Below, in pieces: positions 1-7,731 of a stretch of DNA of 8,611 bases (the first letter of the stretch is position 1; every line of letters begins with the position of its first letter). The position numbers and the translations under genes were made by a program. This DNA comes from Nocardioidaceae bacterium (GTDB taxonomy: Bacteria; Actinomycetota; Actinomycetes; Propionibacteriales; Nocardioidaceae), in contig JAOPXA010000296.1 in assembly GCA_025965395.1 (NCBI GenBank), positions 1 to 8,611 on the forward strand. Direction: 5' to 3'. The notes beneath the pieces were generated by a model, which was given only the letters and a program-made list of their open reading frames with translations, was not told the DNA's origin and ran no database searches.

Positions 1-1
1 C

Positions 2-772
2 ATGGGGCTCCTAGTCGCAGGAGGCATTTACTCCGCTTTTGCTCCAGAGTCTGCGAAGGCTGCTACGGCCGATTCGCGGAAGGTCGAAGAGGGTCGTCAA
101 CTGTTCCTCATCGGATGCGCAAGCTGCCATGGCAAGAACGCCGAGGGCATCATCACCAAGCGCGGCAAGAACTACGGGCCCTCGCTCGTCGGCGTAGGTG
201 CGGCGGCCGTCGACTTCCAGGTCGGCACCGGACGCATGCCGCTGGCTCAGGCCGCTCAGCAGGCGCCTCGCAAGGAACCCGAGTACACGCCTGAAGAGAT
301 CTCCAAGCTCGCCGCCTACATCGCGTCCTTGGCTCCCGGCCCAGCCATCCCGACCGCCGAGCAGGTCGACTACTCGACCGTCGACGACGAAGGCATTGCG
401 CGCGGCGGAGAGTTCTTCCGCACCAACTGCACCGCCTGCCACAACTCTGTCGGTGCCGGTGGCGCCCTGCCTGGAGGCAGGTATGCCCCCAAGCTCACGG
501 GCGTCAGCGCGAGCCACATGTGGTCCGCGATGGTTACCGGACCGCAGCAGATGCCTGTCTTCTCCGACAAGGTCATCACGCCGCAGGACAAGCTGGAGAT
601 CATTGCCTACATCAAGTCAGTCCAGGAAGAGCCCCAGTACGGCGGGATCGCCGGTGGCGGGCTTGGCCCCGTCGTCGACGGAATGTTCACCTGGATCATC
701 GGCATCGGCGGCCTTGCTGCCTTCGCGATCTGGATCGCCGCAAGTGGAGCGAGAGTGAAAAAGAAGTCATGA
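2..772 (+). CDS. qcrC: Dihaem cytochrome c subunit of the menaquinol:cytochrome c reductase (QcrC), 5' end missing
   Basis: QcrC carries electrons from the Rieske protein to the CuA site of cytochrome oxidase, replacing a soluble cytochrome c in actinobacteria. The visible 256 residues contain two haem c attachment motifs, CASCH at 39-43 and CTACH at 143-147. Each is followed by a plausible axial methionine, M79 in GRMPL and M184 in QQMPVF. A single hydrophobic helix at about 226-247 ends in the basic tail RVKKKS, fitting a C-terminal membrane anchor with the haem domains outside the cell. The ATG at base 2 falls inside what looks like the hydrophobic core of an N-terminal signal/anchor (GLLVAGGIYSAFAP). 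The basic residues expected before it are absent, so the true start is probably left of the window. The stop codon overlaps the qcrA start as ATGA, and ctaE would be expected upstream. The family call is very secure; only the start is unknown. Confidence 0.96.
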   Translation: MGLLVAGGIYSAFAPESAKAATADSRKVEEGRQLFLIGCASCHGKNAEGIITKRGKNYGPSLVGVGAAAVDFQVGTGRMPLAQAAQQAPRKEPEYTPEEISKLAAYIASLAPGPAIPTAEQVDYSTVDDEGIARGGEFFRTNCTACHNSVGAGGALPGGRYAPKLTGVSASHMWSAMVTGPQQMPVFSDKVITPQDKLEIIAYIKSVQEEPQYGGIAGGGLGPVVDGMFTWIIGIGGLAAFAIWIAASGARVKKKS

Positions 773-1815
773 GCGAATCCCACGACAACGAGCACGACGC
801 GGACATGGTTCCGAGCGAGCCGATCAGCAACCCAGGTCTGCCCGAGCACCTGCCGCGCCCCACCGATGTCTACCCCGAAGCCGAACGCCGTGCCGAGCGT
901 CAGGTGGCGGGCATGTTCGGCCTTGCGGGAGTGCTGTTCTTCGCGTTCTGCGTCTTCTACTTCGTGGTCGACAAGGACGACGTCTTCCTGGGTTGGTCTG
1001 CGCTGAATGTCGCTCTCGGCTCGACCCTTGGATTCGGTCTCCTGCTCATTGGCCTCGGCGCTGCACAATGGGCCAAGAAGCTCATGTCAGACCACGAGAT
1101 GGTCGAGATGCGTCACCCCGTCGCTTCACCTCCCGAGGACCGCGCCGCGACGCTTGCGGCCCTCAACGCAGGAATCAGCGAGTCCGGCTTTGCCCGTCGC
1201 CCGCTCATTCGCAACACATTGCTCGGCTCCATGGGTCTGCTCGGGCTTCCTGCCATCGTGCTGCTGCGCGACCTCGGACCCTTGCCTCACGGCCAGTTCG
1301 AGACTGTCTGGAAGAAGGGCATGCGCGTCGTCACCGACGTGTCAGGCGCCCCGATCAAGCCAGGCGACATCGAGGTCGGTCAGCTCATCAACGCCGAGCC
1401 GGCCATTCTGTTCGAGCTTGACGCAGACGGCGAGCGGGTGCTGCACGGCACCGAGGCGCTCCAGGCCAAAGCCAAGGCTGCGGTCATCGTCGTCCGGATG
1501 CGCCCCGAGGACATCACTCCTTCCAAGCGAAGCGCCAACTGGGGCATCGATGGAATCCTCTGTTACTCCAAGATTTGTACACACGTTGGATGCCCGATCA
1601 GCCTGTGGGAGCAACAAACCCACCACTTGCTGTGCCCGTGCCACCAATCGACGTTCGATCTTGCCGACAACGGCAAGGTGATCTTCGGTCCGGCTCACCG
1701 TCCACTCCCCCAGCTTCCGCTGGCCTTGGACAGCGAGGGGTACCTCATTGCTGTCAGCGACTTTCCCGACACGGTCGCGCCGAGCTTCCCTGAGATCGCA
1801 AGGGGACCTAAATGA
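769..1815 (+). CDS. qcrA: Rieske iron-sulfur subunit of the menaquinol:cytochrome c reductase (QcrA)
   Basis: This 348-residue protein takes one electron from menaquinol at the QcrB Qo site and passes it to QcrC. The [2Fe-2S] signature is complete: CTHVGC at 270-275 and CPCH at 289-292. C270, H272, C289 and H292 are the cluster ligands, and C275 and C291 form the stabilising disulfide. Three hydrophobic helices are visible at about 47-67, 78-98 and 150-166; this three-helix N-terminal region is the actinobacterial form, longer than the one-helix proteobacterial or mitochondrial Rieske protein. A twin arginine (R143-R144, in ARRPLIR) precedes the third helix. The ATG at 769 was chosen over an in-frame upstream start at 520 because 520 lies deep inside qcrC, and because 769 gives the ATGA overlap also seen at the next junction. 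Its ribosome site is only a weak AAGAAG, consistent with translational coupling to qcrC. Confidence 0.97.
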   Translation: MSESHDNEHDADMVPSEPISNPGLPEHLPRPTDVYPEAERRAERQVAGMFGLAGVLFFAFCVFYFVVDKDDVFLGWSALNVALGSTLGFGLLLIGLGAAQWAKKLMSDHEMVEMRHPVASPPEDRAATLAALNAGISESGFARRPLIRNTLLGSMGLLGLPAIVLLRDLGPLPHGQFETVWKKGMRVVTDVSGAPIKPGDIEVGQLINAEPAILFELDADGERVLHGTEALQAKAKAAVIVVRMRPEDITPSKRSANWGIDGILCYSKICTHVGCPISLWEQQTHHLLCPCHQSTFDLADNGKVIFGPAHRPLPQLPLALDSEGYLIAVSDFPDTVAPSFPEIARGPK

Positions 1816-3512
1816 GTCAGCACACACCCGTCGAAGAAACCGGCTTTGGCAAGAAGGCCTCTGGTCCGGTCGAATGGCTCGACAACCGTCTTGGCCTTGC
1901 CAGCATGGCCAAGAAAAATATCCGCAAAGTGTTTCCCGACCACTGGTCGTTCCTGCTGGGCGAGATCGCGCTGTACAGCTTCATCGTTCTGCTGCTCACC
2001 GGCACGTTCTTGACGCTGTGGTTCCAGCCCAGCATGGCCGAGGTCAACTACCAAGGCGCCTACGCACCGCTCCGGGGTGTCGAGATGTCCCAGGCCTTCG
2101 CCTCGACCCTCGACATCTCGTTCGAGGTGCGTGGCGGTCTGTTGATCAGGCAGATCCATCACTGGGCGGCGGCGCTCTTCATCGCAGCGATGATCGCCCA
2201 CATGCTCCGCGTCTTCTTCACTGGCGCTTACCGCAAGCCGCGTGAGATCAACTGGCTCATCGGCATCGGTCTCATGACCCTCGGTCTCATCGAAGGGTTT
2301 GCTGGTTACTCACTTCCCGATGACCTGTTGTCCGGCACCGGGCTCCGCTTCGTCGACGGCATGATCCGGTCGATCCCCATCGTTGGCTCCTACGTCGAGT
2401 TCTTCCTGTTCGGTGGCGAGTTCCCCGGCGACATCATCATCCCCCGCCTCTATATGGCTCACATCTTGCTGATTCCTGCCCTGTTGCTCGGCTTGATCGG
2501 CGCGCACATGCTCCTGCTGGTCTACCACAAGCACACGCAATGGCCTGGCCCTGGACGCACCGAAGAGAACGTCGTCGGCTTCCCGGTCTTGCCGGTCTAC
2601 GCCGCCAAAGCGGGTGGATTCTTCTTCGTCGTCTTCGGATTCACCGCTCTCATGGGCGCGTTCTTCCAGATCAACCCGATCTGGAGCTACGGCCCCTACA
2701 ATCCCTCAGAAGTCACGGCGGGCTCACAACCCGACTGGTACATGGGCTTCGTCGAGGGCGCTATCCGCATCATGCCCAACTGGGAAAGCACGATATTTGG
2801 CTGGACGTTCAGCTGGAACATCGCGATCCCAGGCCTCGGACTCATGGGCTTGTTGTTCACCGCGCTTGGTGCGTGGCCCTTCGTCGAGAAGTGGATCACC
2901 GGCGATGACCGCGACCATCACCTGCTGCAGCGTCCTCGCAACGCTCCGGTGCGCACCGCATTCGGTGTCGCGGGCATGACCTGCTACGCGATGTTCTGGA
3001 TTGCCGGCGGCAACGACATCATTGCCACGCAGTTCCACCTCAGCATCAACACGATCACGTGGTTCTGTCGCTTTGCAGTGTTCATCGCACCGGTCATTGC
3101 CTTCATCATCACCAAGCGCATCTGCCTCGGTCTCCAGCACAAGGACAAGGAGTCCTTGCTGCACGGCTACGAGACAGGCATCATCGAGCGTTCACCTGAT
3201 GGCGGCTACGTCGAGCGTCACGCACCTCTGCCCAGCAACAGGCAGTACGCGCTGACGACTCACGACCGTCTCCCGGTGCTCGAAGATCCGCGCACCGAAG
3301 ACATCAACGGCATCCCCAACCCGTCGAGCCGCAAAGAGAAGTTGCTCGCCAGGGCACGTCAGTTCTACTTCGGCGACGTGGTCGACAAGCCCACCGTCAA
3401 CGAGGTCGAGGAAGCCCATCATCATCTGGGCGATCACACCGGACACGAGATCACCGCTGGCGGCGACGAGTTCCAGGGCGTGTCCGAGGCCGGCATCCCG
3501 AAGACGCATTAG
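1812..3512 (+). CDS. qcrB: Cytochrome b subunit of the menaquinol:cytochrome c reductase (QcrB)
   Basis: QcrB is the 566-residue integral membrane core of complex III, holding haems bL and bH and both quinone sites. Haem ligands are visible as H116 and H130 (14 apart) in one helix and H217 and H232 (15 apart) in another; the 15-residue spacing is as in cytochrome b6 and actinobacterial QcrB. The Qo-site PEWY motif appears as PDWY at 307-310, the usual actinobacterial variant. Hydrophobic helices run from about residue 45 to 437. A cytoplasmic tail of about 130 residues follows and includes a histidine-rich stretch near 536-545. The start overlaps the qcrA stop as ATGA and is preceded by AAGGGGA at 1800-1806, five bases from the ATG. 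It is the last gene of the qcr operon and faces the transpeptidase gene head-on across 22 bases. Identity is secure. Confidence 0.98.
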   Translation: MSQHTPVEETGFGKKASGPVEWLDNRLGLASMAKKNIRKVFPDHWSFLLGEIALYSFIVLLLTGTFLTLWFQPSMAEVNYQGAYAPLRGVEMSQAFASTLDISFEVRGGLLIRQIHHWAAALFIAAMIAHMLRVFFTGAYRKPREINWLIGIGLMTLGLIEGFAGYSLPDDLLSGTGLRFVDGMIRSIPIVGSYVEFFLFGGEFPGDIIIPRLYMAHILLIPALLLGLIGAHMLLLVYHKHTQWPGPGRTEENVVGFPVLPVYAAKAGGFFFVVFGFTALMGAFFQINPIWSYGPYNPSEVTAGSQPDWYMGFVEGAIRIMPNWESTIFGWTFSWNIAIPGLGLMGLLFTALGAWPFVEKWITGDDRDHHLLQRPRNAPVRTAFGVAGMTCYAMFWIAGGNDIIATQFHLSINTITWFCRFAVFIAPVIAFIITKRICLGLQHKDKESLLHGYETGIIERSPDGGYVERHAPLPSNRQYALTTHDRLPVLEDPRTEDINGIPNPSSRKEKLLARARQFYFGDVVDKPTVNEVEEAHHHLGDHTGHEITAGGDEFQGVSEAGIPKTH

Positions 3513-3522
3513 CACCCAAGCT

Positions 3523-3555
3523 GGAGGCGCGCTCCTACAACTGGAGCGCGCTTCC
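3523..3555. terminator. Bidirectional hairpin terminator between convergent operons
   Basis: Arms GGAGGCGCGCTCC (3523-3535) and GGAGCGCGCTTCC (3543-3555) pair over 13 positions around the 7-base loop TACAACT. The inner 9 pairs are perfect; the fourth pair from the outside is a G-U wobble in the plus-strand RNA and an A-C mismatch in the minus-strand RNA. It sits 10 bases after the qcrB stop and includes the last codons and the stop of the transpeptidase gene on the other strand, so it can serve both operons. There is no T-run on either side, so classic intrinsic termination would be weak. U-tract-less hairpins are common at gene ends in actinobacteria, and the structure might instead stabilise the mRNA 3' ends. 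Confidence 0.7.
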
Positions 3556-4707
3556 CGCGGTGAACGTGTCGTAGGAGACGTCCCAGTCGGTCCAGCCGTT
3601 GCCCTTCTCGAGGGAACGGGGGCTGTTCTTGAAGATCATCACGTCACCGCGACGCGAATGGTCATAGAGCCACTTGGCGTGAACCGTGCTCATGCCCACG
3701 CAGCCGTGGCTGACGTTAGCTGCGCCCTGAGAGCCGGCCGACCACGGCGCAGCGTGCACGAACTCCCCCGAGTTGGTGAGCCGCATCGCCCAGCGAACAT
3801 CAGGAATGTTGTAGTAGTCGGCATCCCCGGGCTTGGCTCCTGTGGTCGCAGCGTCCATGCGTTTGGTGCTGTGCTTCTCCATGATCACCTTGGTGCCGCC
3901 ACGCGTGACGAAGCCAGCCTTGCCCGTGGTGATCGGGAATCGCTTGACCCCCACACCGTCTCGCCGCACGACCATGACGTGCTTGGAGACATTGACCGTG
4001 CTGACCATGGACGCGCCAATGGTGAAGCTCACGCGACGGCTCAGCTGGCCATAGAAGCCGTTGCCTGCATTGACCCCGTTGAGATCGGCGACAACCGTCA
4101 CCTTGGTCCCTGCAGGCCAGTAGACGCGGGGACGGAAGTGCACCTCGCGGTTGCTGAGCCAACTCCAGGAGCCTTCGACAGGAACAGACGACTCGATTGA
4201 CAGCCTGCGCTCGAACGCTGCGCGATCCTTGACCGGGCGGTCGAAGGTCATGATGATGGGCATCCCGACACCGACCTTCTCTCCCTGCAAGGGCGCGATG
4301 CTCGGGTAGATCTGCTGATCGAGGGTCAAGGGCGCCGTCGTGAACGACGAGGTCAGGGTCTTGGGATCGGCATCGGCATTGGTGCCTGCGGTGGTCACCG
4401 TGTATGCCGTATCGGGCTCGAGGAGCTCGGTCGCCGTCCAGGTATGGCGCGTCTGGTCGAACTCCCCCGGCAACGCGCGTTTCTTGCCCTTGACCTCGTA
4501 GGACACCTTGACCTGCGCAAGCGTGCCCTCGGCAGCCTGAGCGGTCACGACGGTGTCGACGGGCAGCGGAGCCGCTTGGTCGACGACGTTGCTCGTCAGG
4601 ACCACGTCTGGCGCTGGAGCGATCGTCTTGACCGCGTCCTTGGCCTCGGTGCACCCCACCAAGACGGCGCCGCTCAGCACGAGCACGGCGAGATGGCGGT
4701 AGGTCAC
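3535..4707 (-). CDS. Lipoprotein L,D-transpeptidase with Ig-like domains and YkuD catalytic domain
   Basis: This 390-residue secreted enzyme is predicted to form 3-3 (mDap-mDap) cross-links in peptidoglycan from tetrapeptide donors. A short signal peptide ends in the lipobox LVGC with lipidated C19, so it should be tethered to the outer face of the membrane. Residues about 35-125 and 130-230 look like two Ig-like domains, as in mycobacterial LdtMt2/LppS. The YkuD domain follows at about 234-360 with H318, then S333-H334-G335-C336; C336 is the catalytic nucleophile. The residues after it are VGM rather than the common xN, a variant I recall from other actinobacterial members. A tail of about 30 residues (GNGWTDWD region) follows. 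The start is GTG at 4707, giving a compact signal peptide; no convincing ribosome site precedes it. It lies 35 bases after ctaF on the same strand, so cotranscription with the oxidase genes is likely. Confidence 0.93.
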   Translation of the reverse strand: MTYRHLAVLVLSGAVLVGCTEAKDAVKTIAPAPDVVLTSNVVDQAAPLPVDTVVTAQAAEGTLAQVKVSYEVKGKKRALPGEFDQTRHTWTATELLEPDTAYTVTTAGTNADADPKTLTSSFTTAPLTLDQQIYPSIAPLQGEKVGVGMPIIMTFDRPVKDRAAFERRLSIESSVPVEGSWSWLSNREVHFRPRVYWPAGTKVTVVADLNGVNAGNGFYGQLSRRVSFTIGASMVSTVNVSKHVMVVRRDGVGVKRFPITTGKAGFVTRGGTKVIMEKHSTKRMDAATTGAKPGDADYYNIPDVRWAMRLTNSGEFVHAAPWSAGSQGAANVSHGCVGMSTVHAKWLYDHSRRGDVMIFKNSPRSLEKGNGWTDWDVSYDTFTAGSALQL

Positions 4708-4713
4708 CGACCT

Positions 4714-4719
4714 AGCCTA
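4714..4719 (-). promoter_or_regulatory. Possible -10 element of a leaderless promoter for the L,D-transpeptidase gene
   Basis: Reading the minus strand, TAGGCT (a TANNNT -10 match) lies exactly 6 bases before the GTG start at 4707, which places the expected transcription start on the start codon itself. The gene lacks a clear Shine-Dalgarno sequence, which fits leaderless translation, a common mode in actinobacteria. No good -35 hexamer is visible at 16-19 bases upstream. Such hexamers occur often by chance, so this is a weak prediction. Confidence 0.35.
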
Positions 4720-4742
4720 CGTGAGGCGCCTGACGAAACTGA

Positions 4743-5138
4743 CTAGTGCGCGTGGATGCCGCGGTAGTACTCGAAGATCCAGCCGCAAACGGTGACCGCT
4801 CCGATGCCCAGACCGATGATGAAGAGCCACCAACCAAAGACGACACCCAAGACGATGACCGCCAACGCGCTGGCGCAGAACAACGGCCACCAGCTGTAAG
4901 GCGGGAAGAAGCCTTGCTCGCCTGCGCCGTCGGCAATCTCACCGGACTTGCTGTCCTCGGGACGATCGGGAATCTGCTTGGCCACGACGGCCAGATAGAA
5001 CGACAGCAACGCCGCGAGCAACGTCGTCATCGTGAGGGCCGTCGTGCCCGTCGGGTCCTCGGTCATCAGCCAATAGACCGGCGTCACGGCAGCGAAGAAG
5101 ATCCCGCAGATCGCGATAGTCCAAGTTTCGGCTTTCAC
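4743..5138 (-). CDS. ctaF: Cytochrome c oxidase subunit IV, actinobacterial type (CtaF)
   Basis: This 131-residue membrane protein matches the small actinobacterial subunit IV of the aa3 oxidase, which has no catalytic cofactor and is thought to stabilise the complex. Four hydrophobic helices are visible at about 5-25, 32-53, 84-102 and 103-121. Between helices two and three lies a polar loop rich in D, E and G, ending in the family-like motif FFPPYSWWPL (77-86). The C terminus is EYYRGIHAH. The GTG start at 5138 shares one base with the ctaD TAG stop and is preceded by AAAAGGG six bases upstream, which supports it and implies translational coupling. Length is close to that usual for the family. 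The call rests on size, topology, the loop motif and its place after ctaD. Confidence 0.93.
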   Translation of the reverse strand: MKAETWTIAICGIFFAAVTPVYWLMTEDPTGTTALTMTTLLAALLSFYLAVVAKQIPDRPEDSKSGEIADGAGEQGFFPPYSWWPLFCASALAVIVLGVVFGWWLFIIGLGIGAVTVCGWIFEYYRGIHAH

Positions 5139-6883
5139 TACGAACCCTTTTCCATGTTGTCGTGGAGAAGCTCTTCTCGACCTTCTACGTTGGGCGCATC
5201 GACGGCATTGGTCTCACCAAGCCCGTCGTTGTCCTCATACTCCAACGCCGCGACCTCAGGATGGTGCAGGTCGAACGCGGGGCTTTCAGAACGAATCTTC
5301 GGCAACGACAAGAAGTTGTGGCGGGGCGGCGGTGAGCTCGTCGCCCATTCCAGCGAACGACCCCAACCCCACGGGTCGTCGAGACCCACGAGCGGCCCCT
5401 TGCGGGACTTCCAGACGTTGTAGAAGAACGGAAGTGTCGATGCCCCCAGCAGGAACGCGCCCACCGTGGAGATCTGGTTGAGCGTGGTGAACCCGTCGCT
5501 TGCCGAGTAGTCGGCGTAGCGTCGAGGCATGCCTTCGACACCCAGCCAGTGCTGCACGAGGAAGGTCAGGTGGAAGCCGATGAAGAGCATCCAGAAGTGG
5601 ATCTTGCCCAGCTTCTCGTCGAGCATCCGGCCGGTCAGCTTGGGCCACCAGTAGTAGAAGCCGGCGAACATGGCGAACACCACCGTGCCGAACACGACGT
5701 AGTGGAAGTGTGCCACCACGAAGTAGGTGTCAGACAGCTGGAAGTCGAGCGCCGGGGAGGCGAGGATGACGCCGGTGAGGCCACCGAACAAGAAGGTCGT
5801 CAAGAACCCCATGGAGAACATAAGGGGGGTGTCAAAGGACAGAGATCCCCCCCAGAGCGTGCCAATCCAGTTGAAGAACTTGACGCCCGTGGGCACGGCG
5901 ATCAGGAAGGTCATGAAGGAGAAGAACGCCAGGTCGACCGAGCCGGTGACGAACATGTGGTGCGCCCAAACCGCGACCGACAGTGCACCGATGGCCAAGG
6001 TGGCGCCCACGAGGCCGACATAGCCAAAGATCGGCTTGCGCGCGAAGACCGGCAGGATCTCCGTCACGATCCCGAAAAAGGGCAGAGCGATGATGTAGAC
6101 CTCAGGGTGACCGAAGAACCAGAACAAGTGTTGCCACAAGATCGGCCCTCCGGTGGCCGCGTCGAACACATGCGCCCCGAGCAGGCGATCGGCCTCCAGC
6201 GACAGCAGAGCCGCAGCGAAGATCGGGAACGCGATGATCACGAGCAGGCTCGTCACGAGCGTGTTCCAGACGAAGATCGGCATCCGGAACATCGTCATGC
6301 CAGGTGCGCGCATGCAGAAGATCGTGGTGATGAAGTTGACGGCACCCAGGATCGTGCCGAGGCCCGACATCCAGAGGCCCATGACCCACAGGTCACCGCC
6401 GATGCCCGGTGAGTTGACCGAGTCGCTCAGGGGCGCATACGCGAACCAGCCAAAGTCGGCTGCACCGCCGGGCACGAAGAAGCCCGAGACGACGATGGTG
6501 CTGCCGAACAGGTAGAGCCAGTAGCTGAACATGTTGAGACGCGGAAACGCTACGTCCGGGGCACCGATCTGCAGCGGCATGATCGCATTGGCAAAACCGA
6601 AGAACAACGGAGTCGCAAACATCAGCAACATGATCGTGCCGTGCATCGTGAACAACTGGTTGTAGGTCTCGTCGTCGACGATCTGGGTGCCAGGCGCGGC
6701 AAGCTCAGCGCGAATCAAGAGGGCGAGGATGCCACCGATGATGAAGAACGCGAACGAGGTGACGAGGTACATGTTGCCGATCACCTTGTGATCGGTCGTC
6801 GTGATGACCTTGACGATGCGCTGTCCCAGAGTGCGCGGCACGGGGATCACCATTCCGTCGTCGAATGCGGCTGTGGTGGCCAT
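5138..6883 (-). CDS. ctaD: Cytochrome c oxidase subunit I, aa3 type (CtaD)
   Basis: CtaD is the 581-residue catalytic subunit that reduces oxygen to water and pumps protons. All cofactor ligands are present: H81 and H394 for low-spin haem a, H392 for haem a3, and H259, H308 and H309 for CuB. Y263 lies four residues after H259 and is the expected His-Tyr cross-link partner. The motif GHPEVY with E261 marks the A1 family of haem-copper oxidases. D110 ([11 protein letters not shown]) is the expected entry of the D proton channel, and K335 (TGVKFFNW) belongs to the K channel. About twelve membrane helices occupy residues 30-495. An acidic cytoplasmic tail of roughly 60-80 residues follows, typical of actinobacterial CtaD. 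The ATG at 6883 overlaps the ctaC TGA by one base (TGATG) and is preceded by AGAGGG. Confidence 0.98.
   Translation of the reverse strand: MATTAAFDDGMVIPVPRTLGQRIVKVITTTDHKVIGNMYLVTSFAFFIIGGILALLIRAELAAPGTQIVDDETYNQLFTMHGTIMLLMFATPLFFGFANAIMPLQIGAPDVAFPRLNMFSYWLYLFGSTIVVSGFFVPGGAADFGWFAYAPLSDSVNSPGIGGDLWVMGLWMSGLGTILGAVNFITTIFCMRAPGMTMFRMPIFVWNTLVTSLLVIIAFPIFAAALLSLEADRLLGAHVFDAATGGPILWQHLFWFFGHPEVYIIALPFFGIVTEILPVFARKPIFGYVGLVGATLAIGALSVAVWAHHMFVTGSVDLAFFSFMTFLIAVPTGVKFFNWIGTLWGGSLSFDTPLMFSMGFLTTFLFGGLTGVILASPALDFQLSDTYFVVAHFHYVVFGTVVFAMFAGFYYWWPKLTGRMLDEKLGKIHFWMLFIGFHLTFLVQHWLGVEGMPRRYADYSASDGFTTLNQISTVGAFLLGASTLPFFYNVWKSRKGPLVGLDDPWGWGRSLEWATSSPPPRHNFLSLPKIRSESPAFDLHHPEVAALEYEDNDGLGETNAVDAPNVEGREELLHDNMEKGS
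5824..5853. repeat. Inverted repeat with G6 and C7 homopolymers inside ctaD
   Basis: On the plus strand a G6 run (5824-5829) is followed by TGTC, the loop AAAG, GACA, the bulge GAGAT and a C7 run (5847-5853). TGTC pairs with GACA, and the G run pairs with the C run, giving a two-part stem with a one-sided bulge. It falls over conserved ctaD residues around 344-354 ([11 protein letters not shown]). It may simply reflect codon choice (GGG GGA, ACC CCC) in a conserved motif, but both homopolymer runs are unusual for this window. Confidence 0.5.
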
Positions 6884-7725
6884 CAGCCCTCTTCTCCGTT
6901 CTCAGGTTCCAACCCGGCGATCGTATTGGCCTTGTCGGAGCCTTCGGGGGCACCGATGTTGCCTTCAGCCTTGAGCTTTTCGAGATGCGCGTCGTACTCG
7001 GCGCGCGTGACGACGTGCACCTTGAACAGCATGCGTGAGTGATAGAGGCCGCACAACTCGGCGCAGCGACCGGTGAAGGTGCCCTCACGCGTCGGCGTCA
7101 TGTCGAACGAGTTGACCTTGCCGGGGATGACATCCATCTTGAAGTAGAACTCCGGGATCCAGAACGAGTGGATCACGTCAGGACTCTTCAGATCGAACCG
7201 TACGGATTCGCCAATCGGCAGATAGAGGTCTGCGAGATTGTCGGGCTGGCCAGCGTCGAAGACGTCATCGTTGTTGACCGCAGTTTCACCAATGTAGTTG
7301 AAGGCCCACTGCCACTTGCTGCCCACCACGGTGATGGTGTGATCGGGATTGTCCACCTTGCGCAGGATGTCGTTCTGAGCCGTCACGGTGTGAAAGAAGA
7401 ACACGGCCACCACGATGACCGGCGCAAACGTGTAGAGCGCTTCCAGTGGCAGGTGGTAACGAAGCTGGGGCGGAATTTCGTCCTCAGACTTGCGGCGATA
7501 GCGCACTGCCGCGTACATCATCAGGCCAAAGACCAGCAGGAAGGTCACGAGGACCGCGATCCACGTGCCGACCCACAGGTCGAACATGTAGTCGCTTCGG
7601 TCGCTCGCCGCTTCGGGAAGTGCGAGGCGTTGGATCTGATCCTTGTCGGCTTGAGAACAACCACTCAAGGTGGCGATGGCGATGGCAGCGATTGCTGTCA
7701 TCCTCGCCAACTTCATTCGACCCAC
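6883..7725 (-). CDS. ctaC: Cytochrome c oxidase subunit II with CuA site, lipoprotein (CtaC)
   Basis: CtaC accepts electrons from QcrC at its binuclear CuA centre and passes them to haem a in CtaD. Numbering from the GTG start at 7725 (280 residues), a signal peptide ends in the lipobox LSGC with C23. Two helices follow at about 49-75 and 94-117, then the extracellular cupredoxin domain. The CuA ligands are complete: H186, C221 (CAELC), E223 by its backbone, C225, H229 and M232. The aromatic patch KWQW at 137-140 is the usual electron entry point. The start is uncertain. GTG 7725 has AGAAAGG six bases upstream and is preferred. ATG 7716 gives the tidiest signal peptide but lies 15 bases from that site. 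ATG 7764 has no ribosome site and adds a charged segment atypical of a signal peptide. It begins the ctaC-ctaD-ctaF run. Confidence 0.96.
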   Translation of the reverse strand: MGRMKLARMTAIAAIAIATLSGCSQADKDQIQRLALPEAASDRSDYMFDLWVGTWIAVLVTFLLVFGLMMYAAVRYRRKSEDEIPPQLRYHLPLEALYTFAPVIVVAVFFFHTVTAQNDILRKVDNPDHTITVVGSKWQWAFNYIGETAVNNDDVFDAGQPDNLADLYLPIGESVRFDLKSPDVIHSFWIPEFYFKMDVIPGKVNSFDMTPTREGTFTGRCAELCGLYHSRMLFKVHVVTRAEYDAHLEKLKAEGNIGAPEGSDKANTIAGLEPENGEEG

Positions 7726-7731
7726 GGGGCG

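Noticed and set aside
520..768. Extended N terminus for qcrA from an in-frame ATG at 520
   Set aside because: It would overlap about 250 bases of qcrC, including the second half of its haem domain and anchor, and its sequence has no sense as protein. The ATGA start at 769 is far better.
3800..4654. 284-residue open frame on the minus strand overlapping the L,D-transpeptidase in another frame
   Set aside because: It is rich in R, G, H and D without domain features, while the other frame encodes a complete lipoprotein with catalytic His and Cys.
5549..6412. 287-residue open frame on the plus strand opposite ctaD
   Set aside because: It is fully antisense to conserved CtaD codons, has low-complexity E/H/R/D-rich composition, no hydrophobic or domain pattern, and is the usual shadow of a high-GC gene.
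5138..6883. Possible frameshift at the G/C homopolymers in ctaD
   Set aside because: The frame continues through the runs with conserved residues on both sides and all later haem ligands (H392, H394) present.
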